From the NCBI RefSeq assembly GCF_014235785.1, contig NZ_CP060137.1, forward strand, positions 3,100,001-3,164,000: DNA of 64,000 nt, given 5' to 3'. This DNA is from Bacillus sp. PAMC26568 (GTDB taxonomy: Bacteria > Bacillota > Bacilli > Bacillales > Bacillaceae). A model generated the notes under the pieces. That model was not told the origin of the DNA, did no database searches, and saw only the letters and a program-made list of their open reading frames with translations. Positions 61,816-64,000 of the stretch are shown piece by piece; positions within the stretch are counted from its first letter, which is position 1, and each line of letters starts with the position of its first letter. The translations under genes and the position numbers were made by a program.

Positions 61816-62772
61816 TTATATACTGATATCTCTTTTTTGGAAATAAAGAAACGTCACTGTCATAAAAACCGCATAATAGACAGCTAAAATGGTTAAAGAA
61901 ATTGGAAGCGTAATCGTTTCTAGAATCTTATCCTGATACGCATAAACCGTAAGATCGAGATGCGGGAAAATCAAAAATTTTGTCCACGCGTATTTTTCAG
62001 CTACAAAGAGAATGACATTCCCCACTGTCGATGAGAAAAAGAGAACAAAGATTCCAATTCCAACTGCAAGTGCCTGGCTTTTGAATAGAGTTGACAGCAT
62101 AAATGCAATTGCTGTAACGATAACTAGACTTGGCAAGAAATAAAGAAGTTTCAGAAAAACTTGATCCCCAACCGCAACGATGTTTTCTGGATTCATTTGT
62201 CCATCCATTGACATCTCAAACATTTTTTCGCTGAAGCTGCCTGCTCCAAACAACACAAGTCCTGCTAAATAACCCATAATCATTAATACTGCCAGCAACA
62301 GCAGCGAATATAATGTTACTGAGATATATTTAGAAAGGAGAATGGCCCACCTTCTATGGGGGCGAATCAGCAGCTGTTTGATTGTTCCGTCAGAAAATTC
62401 GGATGCTACGTTTGCGCTGCACACAATAACTGCAAATAATGTTACAACGGTTGTCATCATAGACACGATATCATTAAGATAATGCCAAGCACTCTCTGCA
62501 TTAGGGTTTATATCTTCTTCTAAATACATTTGCTTTTCAGCGATTTGCATGTGAAGCCATTCTTGTTCTTCTGCAGGTGTTTCTGTCAAATCCTTCTCTA
62601 GCTGACCAATTTCCATTTGCAGATCCTGACGCCAATCCTCACTTGGCTCGTCTGTAAATCTGTCATAAATCAAACCAGCTCCTGTCACCATCACAACGAT
62701 TAAAACCAGATAGACCCAGCTGGACACCTTCGTAAATATCTTCATCAATTCATTTTGAATAAGCCCGATCAT
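61816..62772 (-). CDS. ABC-2 type transporter permease
   Basis: A 318-residue membrane protein. A first helix near residues 18-35 is followed by a soluble, acidic loop (residues 38-80) and five more helices, typical of BcrB/NatB-like exporters. The GTIKQLLIRPHRRWAILLSKY stretch is the conserved cytoplasmic coupling helix. The ATG overlaps the ATPase stop by 4 bp. The substrate is not predictable: bacitracin-type antibiotics, sodium or peptides. Confidence 0.85.
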   Translation of the reverse strand: MIGLIQNELMKIFTKVSSWVYLVLIVVMVTGAGLIYDRFTDEPSEDWRQDLQMEIGQLEKDLTETPAEEQEWLHMQIAEKQMYLEEDINPNAESAWHYLNDIVSMMTTVVTLFAVIVCSANVASEFSDGTIKQLLIRPHRRWAILLSKYISVTLYSLLLLAVLMIMGYLAGLVLFGAGSFSEKMFEMSMDGQMNPENIVAVGDQVFLKLLYFLPSLVIVTAIAFMLSTLFKSQALAVGIGIFVLFFSSTVGNVILFVAEKYAWTKFLIFPHLDLTVYAYQDKILETITLPISLTILAVYYAVFMTVTFLYFQKRDISI

Positions 62773-63710
62773 ATCATTTGCTCCTTCTTCTCTTTGTTCG
62801 TCAGCTCTAAGAAACGATCCTCGAGGGTAGCTTTATGGCTTGCAATTCCATAAACGCCAATTCCATTTGAAACAAGGAGCTGATTGATTTCCATGGTCGT
62901 TTCCTTGTCAATATGAAGCTTCAGTTGTTCACCATTCACTTCAATCGCCTCTTTATATAAACCATTTTCTTTTATGAGAATCGCTGCCTTGGAAGAGTCA
63001 CTCACTTCAAATAGAACCTCGCGCGTTATTTTTTCATTTTCATCAAATGATTCGTTGATTGAAGAAATGTGGATTAATTTTCCTTTTTCAATTATGGCAA
63101 AACGATCGCACATCAGCTGCATTTCAGAGAGTAGATGCGATGATACTAAAACTGAAATCCCCTGATTAGCAAGTCCCCGCAAATAATCCCTGAATTCCCT
63201 AATCCCCTGTGGATCAAGTCCATTTGTCGGTTCGTCTAAAATCAATAAAGAAGGACTATGCAGCAATGATTGCGCAACGCCTAACCGCTGACGCATTCCA
63301 AGAGAATACGTTTTTACCTTTTGGTGAATCGCATCTTCCAAACCAACCAGCTTGATGACTTCGCTTCGGCGTTCTTCTGAAATCTCTTTTACAGCCATCC
63401 GTTCATAATGACGGATGTTTTTTAATCCGCTCATATATTTATAGAATTCCGGATTCTCAACGATCGCACCGATTTCACTCATTGCTTCCTTGAAAGAATC
63501 ATCTAAATTGTGGCCATTAATGATTACCTTTCCGCCTGTGCGATTGATAAGACTTACGATCATTCGAATGATGGTTGTTTTGCCTGCTCCATTTGGACCG
63601 AGCAGTCCGAATATTTCTCCTTTTTCAACCTGAAAACTGACATCATCAACAATCGTTTTTTTACCAATCCTCTTTGTCAGAGACTGCACTTCAAGTGCAT
63701 ACTGCGTCAT
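62769..63710 (-). CDS. ABC-2 type transporter ATP-binding protein
   Basis: A 313-residue BcrA-type ATPase. Walker A is GPNGAGKTT, the signature YSLGMRQR, Walker B LLILDEPTNGLDP, and the switch histidine VSSHLL. A C-terminal extension of about 90 residues is usual in this class. It starts after AGGGAC at 63710. With the permease it forms an exporter; no two-component system is adjacent in view. Confidence 0.9.
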   Translation of the reverse strand: MTQYALEVQSLTKRIGKKTIVDDVSFQVEKGEIFGLLGPNGAGKTTIIRMIVSLINRTGGKVIINGHNLDDSFKEAMSEIGAIVENPEFYKYMSGLKNIRHYERMAVKEISEERRSEVIKLVGLEDAIHQKVKTYSLGMRQRLGVAQSLLHSPSLLILDEPTNGLDPQGIREFRDYLRGLANQGISVLVSSHLLSEMQLMCDRFAIIEKGKLIHISSINESFDENEKITREVLFEVSDSSKAAILIKENGLYKEAIEVNGEQLKLHIDKETTMEINQLLVSNGIGVYGIASHKATLEDRFLELTNKEKKEQMI

Positions 63711-63927
63711 GTTTTTAGTCCCTCATTTCTTTCTGTCAATTTATGTATTCATTTGTAATACGCAGCAGCAGGAAAAAAGTTTCCATTATCTTAAAATTAT
63801 TTAATTTGAACAAGCTTTCCTTTGATATAATGACATAGGTTTGGATTTTTTATCAGCTAATTTACATATTCTTGAAACTTATTGATTTTATTGACGTCAT
63901 TACAGTAAGCAAAAAGGGTGGGGAAGA

Positions 63928-64000
63928 TTGGATACAGTGAATGTTGAAAAGCTGATTGAAACGCACCGTCCAAGAATGGAGAAGACAATCAGGAAATTAA
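63928..64000 (+). CDS. 5' end of an unidentified gene (partial)
   Basis: A TTG at 63928, behind GGTGGGGAAG, opens a frame of 24 codons that runs off the window (MDTVNVEKLIETHRPRMEKT). It is helical and charged. It could be the start of a regulatory protein such as a sigma factor, but that is not decidable from so few residues. It is divergent from the ABC exporter. Confidence 0.5.
   Translation, partial: MDTVNVEKLIETHRPRMEKTIRKL

Noticed and set aside
1..64000. tRNA, rRNA and complete insertion sequences
   Set aside because: No tRNA-like cloverleaf with GTTCRA arm, no rRNA segment and no transposase frame was seen on either strand; small or divergent RNAs could be missed by eye.

Overview
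The window looks like chromosome from a low-GC, spore-forming Bacillaceae (Bacillus/Metabacillus-like). The main reasons are a complete dppABCDE-ykfABCD operon in the Bacillus subtilis order, NupC and Pgl proteins of B. subtilis length, an H-type small acid-soluble spore protein, YjcZ-type mini-proteins, an OpuF-type fused osmolyte transporter, a class IV-like PHA synthase, and abundant Shine-Dalgarno sites of the AAGGAGG type with frequent TTG/GTG starts. No rRNA, tRNA, CRISPR array or complete insertion sequence was seen.

Layout. 1-1.6 kb: end of a polar amino-acid ABC transporter operon. 1.7-7 kb: a YczE-like membrane protein, nupC, a secreted M14 carboxypeptidase, and a 15-unit array of 52-bp repeats with satellite repeats. 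7-11.7 kb: a patatin-like lipase, a decayed acetamidase, sspH, two copies of a MITE-like repeat, and a 1988-bp transposase-less element (9712-11699) with inverted ends and a 10-bp target duplication, carrying three tiny proteins, two of them YjcZ-type sporulation proteins. 11.7-19.7 kb: opuF transporter, a hydrolase, an M42 peptidase, a LacI-type regulator, a YkgA-like amidinohydrolase and an orphan PAS histidine kinase. 19.7-30.3 kb: dpp-ykf muropeptide import and recycling operon, with an extra cytoplasmic class A beta-lactamase-fold gene at its 3' end and a CodY-like box in front of dppA.

30.7-40.7 kb: a ten-gene fatty-acid (beta-oxidation) operon: acyl-CoA dehydrogenases, MFS carrier, acyl-CoA ligase, two 3-hydroxyacyl-CoA dehydrogenases, thiolase, two hotdog thioesterases and enoyl-CoA hydratase. 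It is preceded by a textbook sigma-54 promoter and three regularly built enhancer palindromes. The likely activator (PAS-AAA+-Fis, 45.1-46.8 kb) lies nearby in an operon with a DUF3870 gene. Between them are an ECF sigma/anti-sigma pair, an Ada-zinc-domain/AlkA fusion glycosylase and ctaM. 47-59 kb: an AACTATCA repeat array, another acyl-CoA dehydrogenase, a truncated oxidoreductase, a DUF3900 gene, a second amino-acid ABC transporter, a PHA synthase cluster, pgl, a cyclophilin lipoprotein, an LLM flavin enzyme and a membrane-anchored DUF559-like protein. 59.3-60.1 kb: a second element with the same ends (766 bp, 9-bp target duplication, different cargo). 60.1-64 kb: a MEDS/RsbR-type regulatory pair and an ABC-2 exporter, then the start of an unidentified gene.

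The most interesting result is the pair of passenger-carrying, transposase-free elements. They share terminal modules but not cargo, and each appears to have inserted into the loop of an intrinsic terminator hairpin. This looks like a family of mobile insertion cassettes that target terminators, one of them spreading sporulation mini-genes.
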